Assembly (NCBI GenBank): GCA_050734135.1
Contig: JBOHUG010000070.1
Span: forward strand, 1 to 64,000
Reading direction: 5' to 3'
Source of the DNA: Bog-877 sp050734135
GTDB taxonomy: Bacteria > Chloroflexota > Dormibacteria > Aeolococcales > Bog-877
Length of the DNA: 64,000 nt
Part shown: positions 48,252-57,919 of the stretch, one piece after another
How positions within the stretch are numbered: position 1 is the first letter of the stretch
How the letters are laid out: every line of letters begins with the position of its first letter
The notes under the pieces: model-generated
What the model was told of the DNA's origin: nothing
The model's database searches: none
What the model saw: the letters and a program-made list of their open reading frames with translations, nothing else
Translations under genes and position numbers: made by a program

Positions 48252-51200
48252 CCTGGGCGGCCGGCCTGGACGCCCGGGGCAGCCGGAGCAGCCTCTCCAC
48301 CAGCAGACTTCTGGCCCCGTCCGCCACCTGCAGCACCCCCTCCGCCCCCAGCACCGGGTCATGGTTGGCCCAGGTCCGGTGTGCTTGATAGACCTCGGGC
48401 CGGATGACTAGGTCCATCTGCGCCGTCTCGTCGACCACGGTGAAGAACCGCATCCCGTGGGCTGAACGGGGGGCCTGGCGGGTGATCACCAAGCCCGCTG
48501 TCCGCACCCGGCTCCGGTCTGGGGAACCCCTTGCCTCGGCCACCGTGATCGCCCCCAGCTCTTCCAGCTGCGGGCGCAGGAAGGAGACCAGGTGGGGGCC
48601 CGTGGTCAAGCCCGTGATTCGGTAATCGGCCGCGGCCCGCTCCTGAGGGGTCAGTTCGGGCAGGGCGGGCGGGGCCGCGGGTAGCTCCAAGAGCAGCCCT
48701 TGGCGGGCACCCGGCGCTGGTGCATCAGGAGACGGGGCCATCGCCCGGATGGGCCGGCTGCCGCTTAGGGCCTCCTCCACCGACTTGAGTCGCCAGAGCA
48801 GCTTGCGACGGGACTCGCCGAAGCTGTCCAGAGCACCCACCAGCACCAGAGATTCCAGCGCCGGGCGGGGAAGCTCCGTGCGGCGCCAGAACTCCTCGGG
48901 AGACAGGTACGGACCTTGCTCCCGCGCCTGGTCCAAGCGTTCCCGAAGGTTCTCTCCCAGCTCCTTCACGTAGTTGAAGCCAAGACGCACCCCGAACTGA
49001 GGGGAGGGCGTAGACCCGCCCCCGAGTTCCTCCAGGTGGCATCGACCCCGACTCAGGTTGACATCCACCGAGAGCACCTTGACCCCGCGTCGTTTGGCAT
49101 CCTCCACCAGGACCGAGGGGTGGTAGAAGCCCATCGGCTGGTTGTTGAGCAGGCCCACCAGGAAGGCGGGGTGGTGGTAGAGCCGCAGCCAGGCGGTCTC
49201 ATAGGCGGTGCGAGCGAACGCCGCCGCATGGCTGCGGCAGAAGCCGAACTCAGCAAACCCTCGCACCGCCGCAAAAAGTTCGGCGGCGACCTCCGCCGAC
49301 ACCCCATGGTGAGCACAGCCGCTGAGGAAGCCCTGCTCCAGGGAGGTCATCTCCACCCGAGAGCGATGTCGGTTCATGGCTCGACGGAAGCGATCGCTCT
49401 CCGCGCCCGTGAAGCCAGCCACCTGCATGGCGATCTCCAGGATCTGCTCCTGGTAGAGGATCACCCCCATGGTGTCGCGCAGGATCGGCTCCAGCAGGGG
49501 ATGCGGATAGGTCACCGGCTCCCGACCCTGGCGCCGGCGCAGATAGGGGTGGACCGCCTTGCCCTGGATCGGTCCGGGGCGGATCAGCGCCACCTCCACC
49601 ACCAAGTCGTTGAATTCTCGAGGATGGCTGCGCGGGAGAGTCTGTTGCTGGGCCCGCGACTCGATCTGGAAGACCCCGATGGTGTCAGCCTGGGCGCACA
49701 TGGCATAGACCTCAGGGTCGGCCAGGTCCAGGGCTTCCAGGTCCGGGCGTTCCCCAGTCACCTCCTCCAGCTCCTGGAGGGTCTCCGCGATCACCGAGAG
49801 GGTGCGCAATCCAAGCAGGTCGATCTTGATCAACCCCAGATCTTCGACATCGTTCTTGTCGAACTGCACCACCACCCGGCCCGGCATGGTGGCCCGCTCC
49901 AATGGGGCGATGTCCCAGAGCGGCTCACCGGTGACCAGCATGCCCCCGACATGGATGGAGAGGTGGCGAGGCACCCCGACCACCGCCTCCACCAGACTGG
50001 CGAACTGGTGCCAGGGCCGCGAGCTCAAGACCAGGTCGGAGTCCTCCCCGCCGGACGCCAGCACCTGGGCGATCAGCGCCCGTTCCCCCTTGCCGTACCA
50101 GCGATCCACCGAACGGCTGAGCTTCTCCACCACCGGCTGGGGCAGGCCGAAGGCGGCCCCCACCTGGCGGATCGCCATCCGGGCCTGGAAGGTGATGACC
50201 GTGCACACCATGCCGGTCCGATCCTGGCCATAGGTGTCGTAGACGTGGCGTAGCAGCCGCTCCCGGTGAGCGCTTGAGATGTCGATGTCGATGTCCGGAG
50301 TGCCCTGCATCTCTTCGTGCAGGAATCGCTCAAAGAGCAGGTGGTGCGCGATCGGATCGACCCTGGTGATCCCCAACAGGTAGGCCACCAGGCTGTCCGC
50401 GGCCGAGCCTCTGCCCTGCGCCGGAATCCGTTCCCGCCGGGCGAAATCCATCAGCTCCCAGACGATCAGAAAGAACTCCGCCAGCTGGCACTTGGCGATG
50501 ACCCGCAGCTCATGGAGCAGCCGTGCCTCCACCTCCGGGCTCGGAGTCGGGTAGCGGTCGGGAATCCCCCGCCGGCAGAGATGTTCCAGATACTGGTCGG
50601 GGCTCTGCCCGGGTGGGGCGGTGAAGGCCGGAAAGCGGCTGTGACGGAAGTCCAGCTGAAGCTCAGCCCGAGCGGCCAGTTCGGCGGTGCCCTGGAAGGC
50701 CCCGGGATAGGGCAGCAGGCCCTCTAAGTGGCCACCGTCACGCATCAGGTATTCGTGGTTGGGCAGCAGCAGTCCCCGCTTCGCCGCCTCCTCCAAGGAA
50801 CAGTTGTGGCGGATGGCGGACAGTACGTCGAGCAGGGTCGCCTCGCCGGCGGTGGCGTAGCGAGGCGAGCCCGTCGCCATCAGGCCCAGCTGGGTCCGCT
50901 GTGCGCAAGCTGCCGTTTCGGCCGCCAGCCAACCATCCCCAGGCTGGAGATGGTGCAGCAGGGACAAGTACACCTGACCCCTGGGGAGGGCCTCCCGCAG
51001 AGCCACCGCCGCCCGGTCCGCCGCCTCCCGATCGCCCCGAAGCAAAGCGCGGCTGATCGGGCTGTGCGGTCCGCCGAGCAGTACTGTGCAGCGGGTCAAC
51101 TGCTTGGGATCAACCCAGCCTTCGGAGGTGGTCTCAGCCGGCAAACTCCGCTCCCGGCGCCGAGCCAGGGCCGGCGGCAGGACAGCGTCCCGCCCGCCTT

Positions 51201-51573
51201 CCACACCCGCCGCCGCCGCCAGCACTGGATCCAAGCCCACCAGGCAGAGACGATGAGCACCTTTGGCGCCTGCCAGCTGGGCCTGGCTGACAGCACGGCA
51301 GAGCTGCTGATAAGAGGGTCGGTCGGTCGCCAAGAGGACCAGCCGACCACCACCCCCCAAGTTCAGCTCCGCCCCCACCAGCGCCGTCAGTCCCGCCCGT
51401 TCGGCGGCGTGGACCAGCCGCACCGCCCCATAGAGACCACCCCGGTCCACCAGCCCAAGAGTTGGCATCCCCAGTTCGACTGCCCGATCGACCAGCGCCT
51501 CCGGCGCACTGGCGCCCTCCAGAAATGTGAAGTAGGAGCGGGCCCAGAGTTCAGAAAAGTCGGCTGTGGTCAC
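48199..51573 (-). CDS. dnaE2: error-prone DNA polymerase III alpha (DnaE2/ImuC)
   Basis: A 1124-residue C-family polymerase. N-terminal PHP domain (ARSYFTFLEGASAPEALVDRAVELG... VGAELNL), palm with the catalytic aspartates in TPDIDIDISSAHRERLL, fingers with DTIGVFQIESRAQQQTLPR, and a C-terminal OB domain (VRTAGLVITRQAPRSAHGMRFFTVVDETA). The absence of the C-terminal tau-binding extension of replicative DnaE1, together with the LexA box, makes it DnaE2, the polymerase of the ImuA'/ImuB/DnaE2 mutasome. GTG start six bases after TATCAT suggests a leaderless transcript. The genes for its partners lie at 55.6-57.9 kb. Confidence 0.94.
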   Translation of the reverse strand: MTTADFSELWARSYFTFLEGASAPEALVDRAVELGMPTLGLVDRGGLYGAVRLVHAAERAGLTALVGAELNLGGGGRLVLLATDRPSYQQLCRAVSQAQLAGAKGAHRLCLVGLDPVLAAAAGVEGGRDAVLPPALARRRERSLPAETTSEGWVDPKQLTRCTVLLGGPHSPISRALLRGDREAADRAAVALREALPRGQVYLSLLHHLQPGDGWLAAETAACAQRTQLGLMATGSPRYATAGEATLLDVLSAIRHNCSLEEAAKRGLLLPNHEYLMRDGGHLEGLLPYPGAFQGTAELAARAELQLDFRHSRFPAFTAPPGQSPDQYLEHLCRRGIPDRYPTPSPEVEARLLHELRVIAKCQLAEFFLIVWELMDFARRERIPAQGRGSAADSLVAYLLGITRVDPIAHHLLFERFLHEEMQGTPDIDIDISSAHRERLLRHVYDTYGQDRTGMVCTVITFQARMAIRQVGAAFGLPQPVVEKLSRSVDRWYGKGERALIAQVLASGGEDSDLVLSSRPWHQFASLVEAVVGVPRHLSIHVGGMLVTGEPLWDIAPLERATMPGRVVVQFDKNDVEDLGLIKIDLLGLRTLSVIAETLQELEEVTGERPDLEALDLADPEVYAMCAQADTIGVFQIESRAQQQTLPRSHPREFNDLVVEVALIRPGPIQGKAVHPYLRRRQGREPVTYPHPLLEPILRDTMGVILYQEQILEIAMQVAGFTGAESDRFRRAMNRHRSRVEMTSLEQGFLSGCAHHGVSAEVAAELFAAVRGFAEFGFCRSHAAAFARTAYETAWLRLYHHPAFLVGLLNNQPMGFYHPSVLVEDAKRRGVKVLSVDVNLSRGRCHLEELGGGSTPSPQFGVRLGFNYVKELGENLRERLDQAREQGPYLSPEEFWRRTELPRPALESLVLVGALDSFGESRRKLLWRLKSVEEALSGSRPIRAMAPSPDAPAPGARQGLLLELPAAPPALPELTPQERAAADYRITGLTTGPHLVSFLRPQLEELGAITVAEARGSPDRSRVRTAGLVITRQAPRSAHGMRFFTVVDETAQMDLVIRPEVYQAHRTWANHDPVLGAEGVLQVADGARSLLVERLLRLPRASRPAAQASSVDSLFPAPSSHDYH

Positions 51574-51579
51574 TGGGTT

Positions 51580-51599
51580 ATGATACGAACTAACGTTCG
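51580..51599 (-). promoter_or_regulatory. LexA (SOS) box and -10 of dnaE2
   Basis: CGAAC-TAAC-GTTCG on the plus strand (51586-51599; the minus strand reads CGAAC-GTTA-GTTCG), an exact CGAAC-N4-GTTCG LexA site, directly abutting TATCAT (51585-51580, minus strand), which is six bases before the GTG of dnaE2. LexA binding would block transcription. DUF429 starts divergently 42 bases away. Confidence 0.87.
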
Positions 51600-51640
51600 C
51601 TTTAGTCGTCAGCTGGGCCGCTCCCGACTACCCTGCGGAG

Positions 51641-52339
51641 ATGGACCCGCCCCTGCGACTGATCGGCGCCGACGGCTGTCCGGGCGGCTGGATGGTGGCC
51701 CTGGAGTTCGCCGATCGGACCACCGCGCTGGAGCGCTGGAGCACCCCTCAGCTGGGATGGGCTGCCCAGCTGGGCTCGGTGGCGATCATCGTCATCGACA
51801 TCCCGATTGGGCTGTCCGCCGCGGGGCCCAGAGCCTGCGACCTGGAAGCGCGTCAGCTCCTCGGCCATCCCCGAAGTAGCAGCGTCTTTCCGGCTCCCCT
51901 GCGCCGGATGCTGGCCGCCACCGGATACCAGCAGGCGCAATCCATCCGCCAGGCGATCGAGGGCACGGGCTGCTCACGACAGGCCTTCGGCATCCAGGCG
52001 AAGGTGGCGGAGGTCGACCAGTTGCTGCGCCACCAAGGCGCAGAGAAGCTCCGTGAGGGGCACCCGGAGCTGAGCTTTCGCCGGTTGGCCGGGGGCGCCA
52101 GCCTGCCCACCTCCAAACACCGCCGCGAAGGGCGCATCACTCGCTGGGAGCTCGTGCGGGCCGAGTTTCCCGAGGTCGCTGAGCTCGACCCAGAGCGAGC
52201 CTCCAGCGCCGACTCCCTGGACGCCTACGCCTGCCTCGCTACAGCCCGCCGAATCGCGGCCGGGACCGCCAGCTCGGTTCCGGCGGGACTGGTCCAGTTG
52301 GATCCCGAGCTGCAGGTGCCGATGCGCATCTGGTTCTAG
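51641..52339 (+). CDS. DUF429 family protein (predicted RNase H-fold nuclease)
   Basis: A 232-residue DUF429 protein: IGADGCPGGWMVALEF (first RNase-H-like strand with acidic residue), VIDIPIGLSAAGPRACDLEARQLLG, SSVFPAPLR, and C-terminal SADSLDAYACLATARRIA, where the last conserved aspartate sits. Predicted, not proven, to be a nuclease. Start ATG; TACCCT seven bases upstream could be a leaderless -10. It is divergent from dnaE2 and may share its LexA control (inference). Confidence 0.85.
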   Translation: MDPPLRLIGADGCPGGWMVALEFADRTTALERWSTPQLGWAAQLGSVAIIVIDIPIGLSAAGPRACDLEARQLLGHPRSSSVFPAPLRRMLAATGYQQAQSIRQAIEGTGCSRQAFGIQAKVAEVDQLLRHQGAEKLREGHPELSFRRLAGGASLPTSKHRREGRITRWELVRAEFPEVAELDPERASSADSLDAYACLATARRIAAGTASSVPAGLVQLDPELQVPMRIWF

Positions 52340-52358
52340 GGGCGCCCCGCCCCCGTGG

Positions 52359-53516
52359 TCACTCGGCCCCGACCACCCGGGCCCGGGCGGCTATCCAGGC
52401 CGGTCCCACTTCCACCGCCAGCACCACCAGGATCAGCGCCAGGGGAATGTTCCAGCCGCCTGACGCGGCCCGGACCAGGCCCAGCGCCAGGGGTCCGCAG
52501 GCCGCGATCAGATAGCCGACCCCCTGGGCCATCGCCGAGAGCCGAACCGCGGTGGTGGGGTCGGCCGAGCGCACCACAACTAAGAGCAGCGCCAGGGCAA
52601 AGGTGGCACCGGTGCCGATTCCCAGCACACACACCGAGATCAGAGCGGTACTGAGAGGTCCCAGGAGCACTCCCAGCACCCCAACTGCAGTTATCGAGAT
52701 CCCCACCAGCACGGCCAGCCGCTGGTCCCTGGTGCGGGAGGCCAGGGCGGGACCAGCCAGATTGCCGAGGATCCCGACGGTGGCCAGAACCGCCAACAGG
52801 AACCCCGCCGCTGCCGGACTGTCGCCGCGGGATCGGTAGGTGGCAGGGAGCCAGGACAGCATGGCGTAATAGACGAGGGACTGGAGACCGAAGAAGGCGG
52901 TGACGCCGAGGGCGACCGGGCTGGTCCAGAGCCGGCTCCCGGGGGCGCTGGCCGGGGCCACCGCACTCTGGCGCTGACTGACGCTGGGTCGCCAGGTGTC
53001 TACCTGGGTCAGCCAGACCAGGAGGGCCACGACGGCCGGGACTGCCCAGATCCCCAGAGCGAGGTGCAAGGACTTGGAGCCGTGCAGGATGGGCACCGTG
53101 AGCCCTGCCGCCAACCCGGCACCGACACTCAGCGAGACCGTGTAGGCCGAGGTCATAGCGGCGGCGTGAGCGGCGAAGCGCCCGCGAACCACCGCCGGCA
53201 CCACCACATTCATGATCGCCACTGCCAGGGCGGCGACCACCGTGCCGGGGAATAGTCCGCCGGAGGTCCAGATGGCTCGCATTGCCAGACCGAGCGTCAG
53301 CGCAGAGATCGCCCCCAGCAGCAGCTGTTCCTCGCCGAGCCGGCGCCGAAGCCAGGGTCCGGCCAGCGCCGCCAGCCCGAAGCACAGCACCGGCACCGTG
53401 ACCAGCAGGGACTGGCCGGCTGCGCCGAGACCGAGATCGGCCAGGATCGGAGGGGTGCTGGAGACGGCCAGGCGCAGGTTGAAGGCCAGCAGCAGGATCG
53501 CCACCACCGCCAACAC
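52359..53516 (-). CDS. MFS transporter, CynX/NimT type
   Basis: A ~385-residue, 11-12 helix MFS permease of the cyanate/2-nitroimidazole (CynX/NimT) group: AILLLAFNLRLAVSSTPPILADLG in TM1 matches their L-x-N-L-R-x-A signature. Start uncertain: GTG 53516 is the first standard codon next to TM1, but GGGGAGG just after the ftsH stop is 26 bases further upstream with no standard start in between. Substrate unknown. Confidence 0.8.
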   Translation of the reverse strand: MLAVVAILLLAFNLRLAVSSTPPILADLGLGAAGQSLLVTVPVLCFGLAALAGPWLRRRLGEEQLLLGAISALTLGLAMRAIWTSGGLFPGTVVAALAVAIMNVVVPAVVRGRFAAHAAAMTSAYTVSLSVGAGLAAGLTVPILHGSKSLHLALGIWAVPAVVALLVWLTQVDTWRPSVSQRQSAVAPASAPGSRLWTSPVALGVTAFFGLQSLVYYAMLSWLPATYRSRGDSPAAAGFLLAVLATVGILGNLAGPALASRTRDQRLAVLVGISITAVGVLGVLLGPLSTALISVCVLGIGTGATFALALLLVVVRSADPTTAVRLSAMAQGVGYLIAACGPLALGLVRAASGGWNIPLALILVVLAVEVGPAWIAARARVVGAE

Positions 53517-53565
53517 CGGCCGGGTCCCTTTGGCGGAGCGAATCCTCCCCAGCTGAGCCCCGCCT

Positions 53566-55551
53566 TCAGCGAGCGGGAAGAACCGGCTCGGCCACCGGTG
53601 GGGGGGCCTTCTCGGAGCTCTCGGGGGGCGCCGGGGCGACCGCCACCGGGCCTGCCTTGGGGGCCAGTCCGGTGACCTTGAGGATTTCCTCCTCGTCAAG
53701 GGACTCGTCTCGGAGCAGGGCCTGGGTCAGCGCCTCGAGCTTGTCCCGGTTCCGACTGAGCAGGTCGCGAGCGTCCGTGAAGCACTCCTCGACGATGCGC
53801 TTGACCTCCGCGTCGATCACCTGGGCGGTCGCCTCACTGTACGGTCGCTGGGTCATGACCAGGGCCCCGCTGTCCTGCTCCTCCGCCAGGTTGAGCGGCC
53901 CGACCAGAGGGCTCATCCCCCAGTGAACCACCATCTGTCGGGCAATCAGGGTCACCTGGTGTAGATCGCTCTCGGCTCCGGTGGTCACCTCGTCGTAGAC
54001 CAATTTCTCGGCTGCGCGGCCGCCCAGGGCTCCGACGATCCGGGCCCGGAGGTATTTCTCCGGATAGTTCTGGCGGTCGTCAACCGGAGACTGCACGGTG
54101 ACCCCGAGAGCCCGCCCCCGAGGCACGATCGAGACCCGACGCACCGGGTCCGCCTCTGGGACCAGCAGTCCCAACAGGGCGTGACCACTCTCGTGGCAGG
54201 CGGTGCGGCGCCGGTCCTCCTCAGACAAGACAATCCTCCGGGCGGCCCCCAGGAGCACCTTCTCCAGGGCGTCGGTGAAATCCGGCTGGGTCACCGCCTT
54301 GCGGTCTCTCCGGGCCGCCAGGAGCGCGGCCTCGTTGACCAGGTTGCGCAGCTCGGCCCCGACCAGCCCCGGGGTCTGCGAGGCGACGTTATTGAGGTCG
54401 ACGTCCTCGCCGAGAGGAACCCCGCGGGTGTGGATCTTGAGAATGGCGGCCCGACCCACCCGGTCCGGCGGCTGGACCATGACCCGGCGGTCGAAACGAC
54501 CCGGGCGCAAAAGCGCGGAGTCCAGAACGTCGGCACGGTTGGTCGCCGCCAGCACGATCACCCCCTCCCGGGAGTCGAAGCCGTCCATCTCGGTGAGAAT
54601 CTGGTTGAGGGTCTGCTCCCGCTCGTCGTGGCCGCCAAAGCTGGCTCCCACTCCCCGACTCCGGCCAATGGCGTCCAACTCGTCAATGAAGATGATCGCC
54701 GGGGCCGCCGCCCTCGCCTTGGCGAAGAGGTCCCGGACCCTCGAGGCTCCGACTCCCACGATCATCTCGATGAACTCCGACGCCGAGAGGCTGAAGAAAG
54801 GCACTTTGGCCTCCCCCGCTACCGCCCGGGCCAGGAGGGTCTTGCCGGTGCCAGGAAGCCCGACCAGCAGCACCCCTTTGGGCACCGTCCCGCCGAGGCG
54901 CTGGTACTTGGCTGGCTGGCGCAGGAAATCCACGATCTCCTCGAGCTCCTCCTCGGCCTCCTCGATTCCGGCCACATCGGCGAAGGTGGTGGCTGGCCGC
55001 TCGGCGTCATAGAGGCGCGCCTGGCTGCGGCCCATACTGAAGAGACCACCGCCCGAGGAGGCTGCCATCCGACGCATCAGATACAGGAAGCCGAAGACGA
55101 TCAGCAGCGTCGGTCCGAAGCTCAGGAGCAACTCCTCCCAGAAGGGGGTGAGGGTGGACTCCGCGTTGACCGTGACGTTGTGTTTCTGCAGCAGCGCCTC
55201 GAGCCCGGCGCCACCGAAACTCGGCACCTGAGTGGTGAAGTACTTGGCCTTGTTCTTGGCCGAGGGGGAGGCGCCGGTGTCGTGGCGGAAGGTGCCCTCG
55301 ATCGTTCCCGAGCTGGTGGTGATGCTCTGGACGTCGTTGTTGCCGACATCGGTCACAAACTGGTTGTAGGGAATGGTGACCGACTTGGGAGACGAGGGCG
55401 CCAGAAAGACATTGACGATGAGGACGTTGAGCACCAGGATCACGATCAAGGGCATCCAGCTGCGCAGCGATCGCCAGTTCATCGGCGACCGCCCGCCGGG
55501 CGGGGGGCTCTGGGGAGGGCGCGGAGCCGGCGTCGCCGGACCGTCGGGCAT
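53566..55551 (-). CDS. ftsH: ATP-dependent zinc metalloprotease FtsH
   Basis: A 661-residue AAA+ membrane protease. Two TM segments (about 32-52 and 140-160) flank a periplasmic domain; then AAA Walker A GLPGTGKT, Walker B IIFIDELDAIG, SRH (TNRADVLDSALLRPGRFDRR), and the peptidase zinc motif HESGHALLG with the distal aspartate in TTGAESDLHQVT. The C-terminal ~50 residues are Pro/Ala-rich and non-conserved. An ordinary housekeeping member, separated from the SOS operon upstream by 29 bases; no evidence that it belongs to it. Confidence 0.97.
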   Translation of the reverse strand: MPDGPATPAPRPPQSPPPGGRSPMNWRSLRSWMPLIVILVLNVLIVNVFLAPSSPKSVTIPYNQFVTDVGNNDVQSITTSSGTIEGTFRHDTGASPSAKNKAKYFTTQVPSFGGAGLEALLQKHNVTVNAESTLTPFWEELLLSFGPTLLIVFGFLYLMRRMAASSGGGLFSMGRSQARLYDAERPATTFADVAGIEEAEEELEEIVDFLRQPAKYQRLGGTVPKGVLLVGLPGTGKTLLARAVAGEAKVPFFSLSASEFIEMIVGVGASRVRDLFAKARAAAPAIIFIDELDAIGRSRGVGASFGGHDEREQTLNQILTEMDGFDSREGVIVLAATNRADVLDSALLRPGRFDRRVMVQPPDRVGRAAILKIHTRGVPLGEDVDLNNVASQTPGLVGAELRNLVNEAALLAARRDRKAVTQPDFTDALEKVLLGAARRIVLSEEDRRRTACHESGHALLGLLVPEADPVRRVSIVPRGRALGVTVQSPVDDRQNYPEKYLRARIVGALGGRAAEKLVYDEVTTGAESDLHQVTLIARQMVVHWGMSPLVGPLNLAEEQDSGALVMTQRPYSEATAQVIDAEVKRIVEECFTDARDLLSRNRDKLEALTQALLRDESLDEEEILKVTGLAPKAGPVAVAPAPPESSEKAPPPVAEPVLPAR

Positions 55552-55580
55552 GTGGGCACGCTATCAGATGAGGCTGAAGA

Positions 55581-55829
55581 TCATCCCCAGCTCCGCTCCA
55601 GACTCCAGTCCCCAGCCGCCGGGTCGCGGCGCAGATCCAGGCAGTTGCCATCTTGGAGCAGAACCCGCCAGTAGTCCCGCCGAACCGGTCGCTCCGGGGC
55701 CAGCCGCCACCAGCCGACCTCGATCCGCCATCGCTCTGCGACCGCAGCCACCGCGACCCAGCCAGAACCGCAGTCGACCGCCCGGGGACGCTCCGGAGAG
55801 CCCCCCACCCGGACCTTGATCGACCTCAT
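55581..55829 (-). CDS. small DUF6504-like protein, third gene of the mutasome operon
   Basis: An 82-residue protein whose ATG overlaps the imuB stop (ATGA). The C-terminal half RRDYWRVLLQDGNCLDLRRDPAAGDWSLERSWG, with RWRIEVGWWR before it, resembles the small proteins (DUF6504) found after imuB-type genes in actinobacteria (recalled), so conservation of position supports it being real. Role unknown; a mutasome accessory is a guess. Confidence 0.7.
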   Translation of the reverse strand: MRSIKVRVGGSPERPRAVDCGSGWVAVAAVAERWRIEVGWWRLAPERPVRRDYWRVLLQDGNCLDLRRDPAAGDWSLERSWG

Positions 55830-57070
55830 CTAGAACTCCAAGCGAGCCGCTCCTCTGGGACATCCCCGGGATGTCCCTGGCGCACTTCAACCCGCCAGAC
55901 CAGCCCCTTGCCGAACCGGTCGTGGAGACGGTCCACCGCGCGCTGGACCGTCTCCCGGTCAGCCGCCCGCCCTTGCCAGAGACCGACCTGGGTCACCGGG
56001 GGAGCGACCAGGTCGAGGGCTTCCAGCTCCACCACTGTGACCGGCGCTGGAGGTCGGGCGCGACCGAAAAGACTGAGCAGCGGACCCATCAGCTCGTCGG
56101 CGGTGGCCAGAGGACGGGGAGGCGCCACCTCCCCCCACCAGACCGGTTGGTTAGTCGAGGCCGGCCGCCGGAAATCCTCCTCCCCTCGCAAAACCAGCCG
56201 GATCCGTCCCGCTGCCCCGCCCTGCCGGGAGAGCGCCTGGGCCAGTCCCCGGGCCAATTCCGCCGCCCCGAAGCGAAGTGACTCCGAGTCCTCCACCCCT
56301 CCGGCCAGGACTCGGCGAACTCCGCAGGGAGGCGGCTCTCGCCAGGGATCGATCCGAGAGGAGTCCAGGCCCCGGCAGAGCCGGTGGAGCAGAATCCCGT
56401 CCGGCCCGAACTGCCGCTGCAGATCCACCATGGTGATGACCGTGCAGTCACCGCAGGTGCGCAGGCCGAACTGGAGGAGACGCTCTCCCACCTCCGGCGG
56501 AAGTGGCAGCGCCGTCACCGGCCAGGTGGCCAGGAATTCTGCGGCCCTCCCCTCCGGCACCAAGCGCACCCGACCCGGGGCCGCCAACTGTGCCGCCGCC
56601 CAGGCCGAAAAGCGAGATGGCCCCACGCCCGCGCTGGGAGTGACTCCCAAGGCCTCCTGCAGAGCCAGACCGCAGTGAGCGGCCCGGGAGCTCTCCTCCA
56701 GCCGAAGCGGATCGCTGCCCCCCAGGTCGACATAGGCACTGGCGTCCTCGCCCCACTCCACCAGGGGGCTGCAGCTAGCCAGCGCCAGCCGGGCCCGCCG
56801 CCGCAGCTCGGCCACCGCGGCCCGATCGATGTCGAGTCGGGCCGCCAAGGGGCAGAGGACCTCGGCCCGCCGCCACTCCTGGCCGGGCCGCACCCCCTTA
56901 GCCCAAGCCGCCGGCGAGGCCGCCACCACCACCTGCCGGACACCTTGGTTTTGGCCCCCCACCAACACCGGCTCGCCAATTAATTCAGGATGGGCTCGCC
57001 AGGCCAACGCCAGGGCGAGATGGGGGAAGGTGAAGCAGGCGAGGCGGGCCCGGTGCTCTGGCTGGCTCAC
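55826..57070 (-). CDS. imuB: ImuB, Y-family polymerase-like mutasome protein
   Basis: A 414-residue Y-family fold protein. ARLACFTFPHLALALAWRAHP replaces the catalytic D-x-D start of Pol IV, and the DASAYVDLGG block lacks the catalytic Asp-Glu pair, so it is probably polymerase-dead, as known for ImuB; it bridges DnaE2 and the sliding clamp. The little-finger region is present, but the C-terminal clamp-binding motif is not obvious. Overlaps imuA' by four bases and the small third gene by four. Confidence 0.9.
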   Translation of the reverse strand: MSQPEHRARLACFTFPHLALALAWRAHPELIGEPVLVGGQNQGVRQVVVAASPAAWAKGVRPGQEWRRAEVLCPLAARLDIDRAAVAELRRRARLALASCSPLVEWGEDASAYVDLGGSDPLRLEESSRAAHCGLALQEALGVTPSAGVGPSRFSAWAAAQLAAPGRVRLVPEGRAAEFLATWPVTALPLPPEVGERLLQFGLRTCGDCTVITMVDLQRQFGPDGILLHRLCRGLDSSRIDPWREPPPCGVRRVLAGGVEDSESLRFGAAELARGLAQALSRQGGAAGRIRLVLRGEEDFRRPASTNQPVWWGEVAPPRPLATADELMGPLLSLFGRARPPAPVTVVELEALDLVAPPVTQVGLWQGRAADRETVQRAVDRLHDRFGKGLVWRVEVRQGHPGDVPEERLAWSSR

Positions 57071-57888
57071 CCGCCACTCCCGCCCGCCACCGAGAGCGGT
57101 TCTCCCGCCAACTCCTCACCGGCGGTCAGTTCCCCCAGCTCTTCCAAGCCCACCCGGAGCTGGTACGGCCTGGGGAAGTTGAGCTGGAGTCGGCAGCTGG
57201 CCCCGGGCGCGCCCAGGTGGCTCCGGCTGACCTGCGCCCCCAGCCGAAGCCCGCAGACATCCCCGTGCGCCCAAGCCCAATTGAGCCGCCAGCACGTCAA
57301 CTCCAGGCAGATCCTCTCTTTGAGCGCAGCTGGGAGCAGCCCCCCCCCCAGCAGCAGCCCGGCACAGTCGCCTTCCGAGAGCGCTGTCAACAAGGCGGCC
57401 GGGGCGGCGTTCGGGGTGAGCCGGGACCACTCTCCGGCCACCAACAGGCACAGGTCCACACCCGCCTTGGCCAGCGCGCGCGCCGCTGCCCACCCCTCCT
57501 CCGGGCGCCGGGGACGGACCAGCCAGCAGTTGTCCAACTCGCCCCCGTAGGCTGCGACAGACCCGGGGTCCAGACCCAGGGTGAAGTCGACGATGGCTAC
57601 GGCCGAGGATCGAGATACCGCCGCCGCCAGGGCCAGGCCGAATTCGAACGCCGCAGCTGGTGAGCTCCCGGTCAGCCGGCTGATCCGACCCCGAGGCAGG
57701 CCCTGGCAACCGGTGATGTCGTCCAAGGAGCTCAGCTCGGTCGCCAGCCCTTGCAGCAGAGGAGGCGCTCCGGTACGCACCACCCCGGGGCCATAGCGAA
57801 AGTTGAGCGAGGAGAGTGCCAGCGCCAGAGCCCCAGCCTCCGGTTGGGCAGGTCCTCGTTGCTCCGGCCAGGCCAATTCTGAGGCCAC
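57067..57888 (-). CDS. ImuA', RecA-like mutasome protein
   Basis: A 273-residue RecA-fold relative of ImuA'. DITGCQGLPRGRISRLTGSSPAAAFEFGLALAA covers the Walker A site, which here is degenerate (GSSPAAA instead of GxxxxGKT), so ATP binding is doubtful; VAIVDFTLGLDP is the following strand. Start GTG 57888. Preceded by a LexA box inside the promoter, and coupled to imuB by a 4-base overlap. Assignment rests mainly on context plus the fold pattern. Confidence 0.85.
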   Translation of the reverse strand: MASELAWPEQRGPAQPEAGALALALSSLNFRYGPGVVRTGAPPLLQGLATELSSLDDITGCQGLPRGRISRLTGSSPAAAFEFGLALAAAVSRSSAVAIVDFTLGLDPGSVAAYGGELDNCWLVRPRRPEEGWAAARALAKAGVDLCLLVAGEWSRLTPNAAPAALLTALSEGDCAGLLLGGGLLPAALKERICLELTCWRLNWAWAHGDVCGLRLGAQVSRSHLGAPGASCRLQLNFPRPYQLRVGLEELGELTAGEELAGEPLSVAGGSGG

Positions 57889-57919
57889 TGAGAAACCACC
57901 CGTTTGAGTTTTTGGACCG

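Noticed and set aside
48916..50253. 445-codon open frame antisense to dnaE2
   Set aside because: Shadow of dnaE2; His/Gln/Arg-rich composition and no known domain.
54181..55674. 497-codon open frame antisense to ftsH
   Set aside because: Shadow of ftsH; composition is Glu/Gly/Arg-rich noise and it crosses the ftsH start region.
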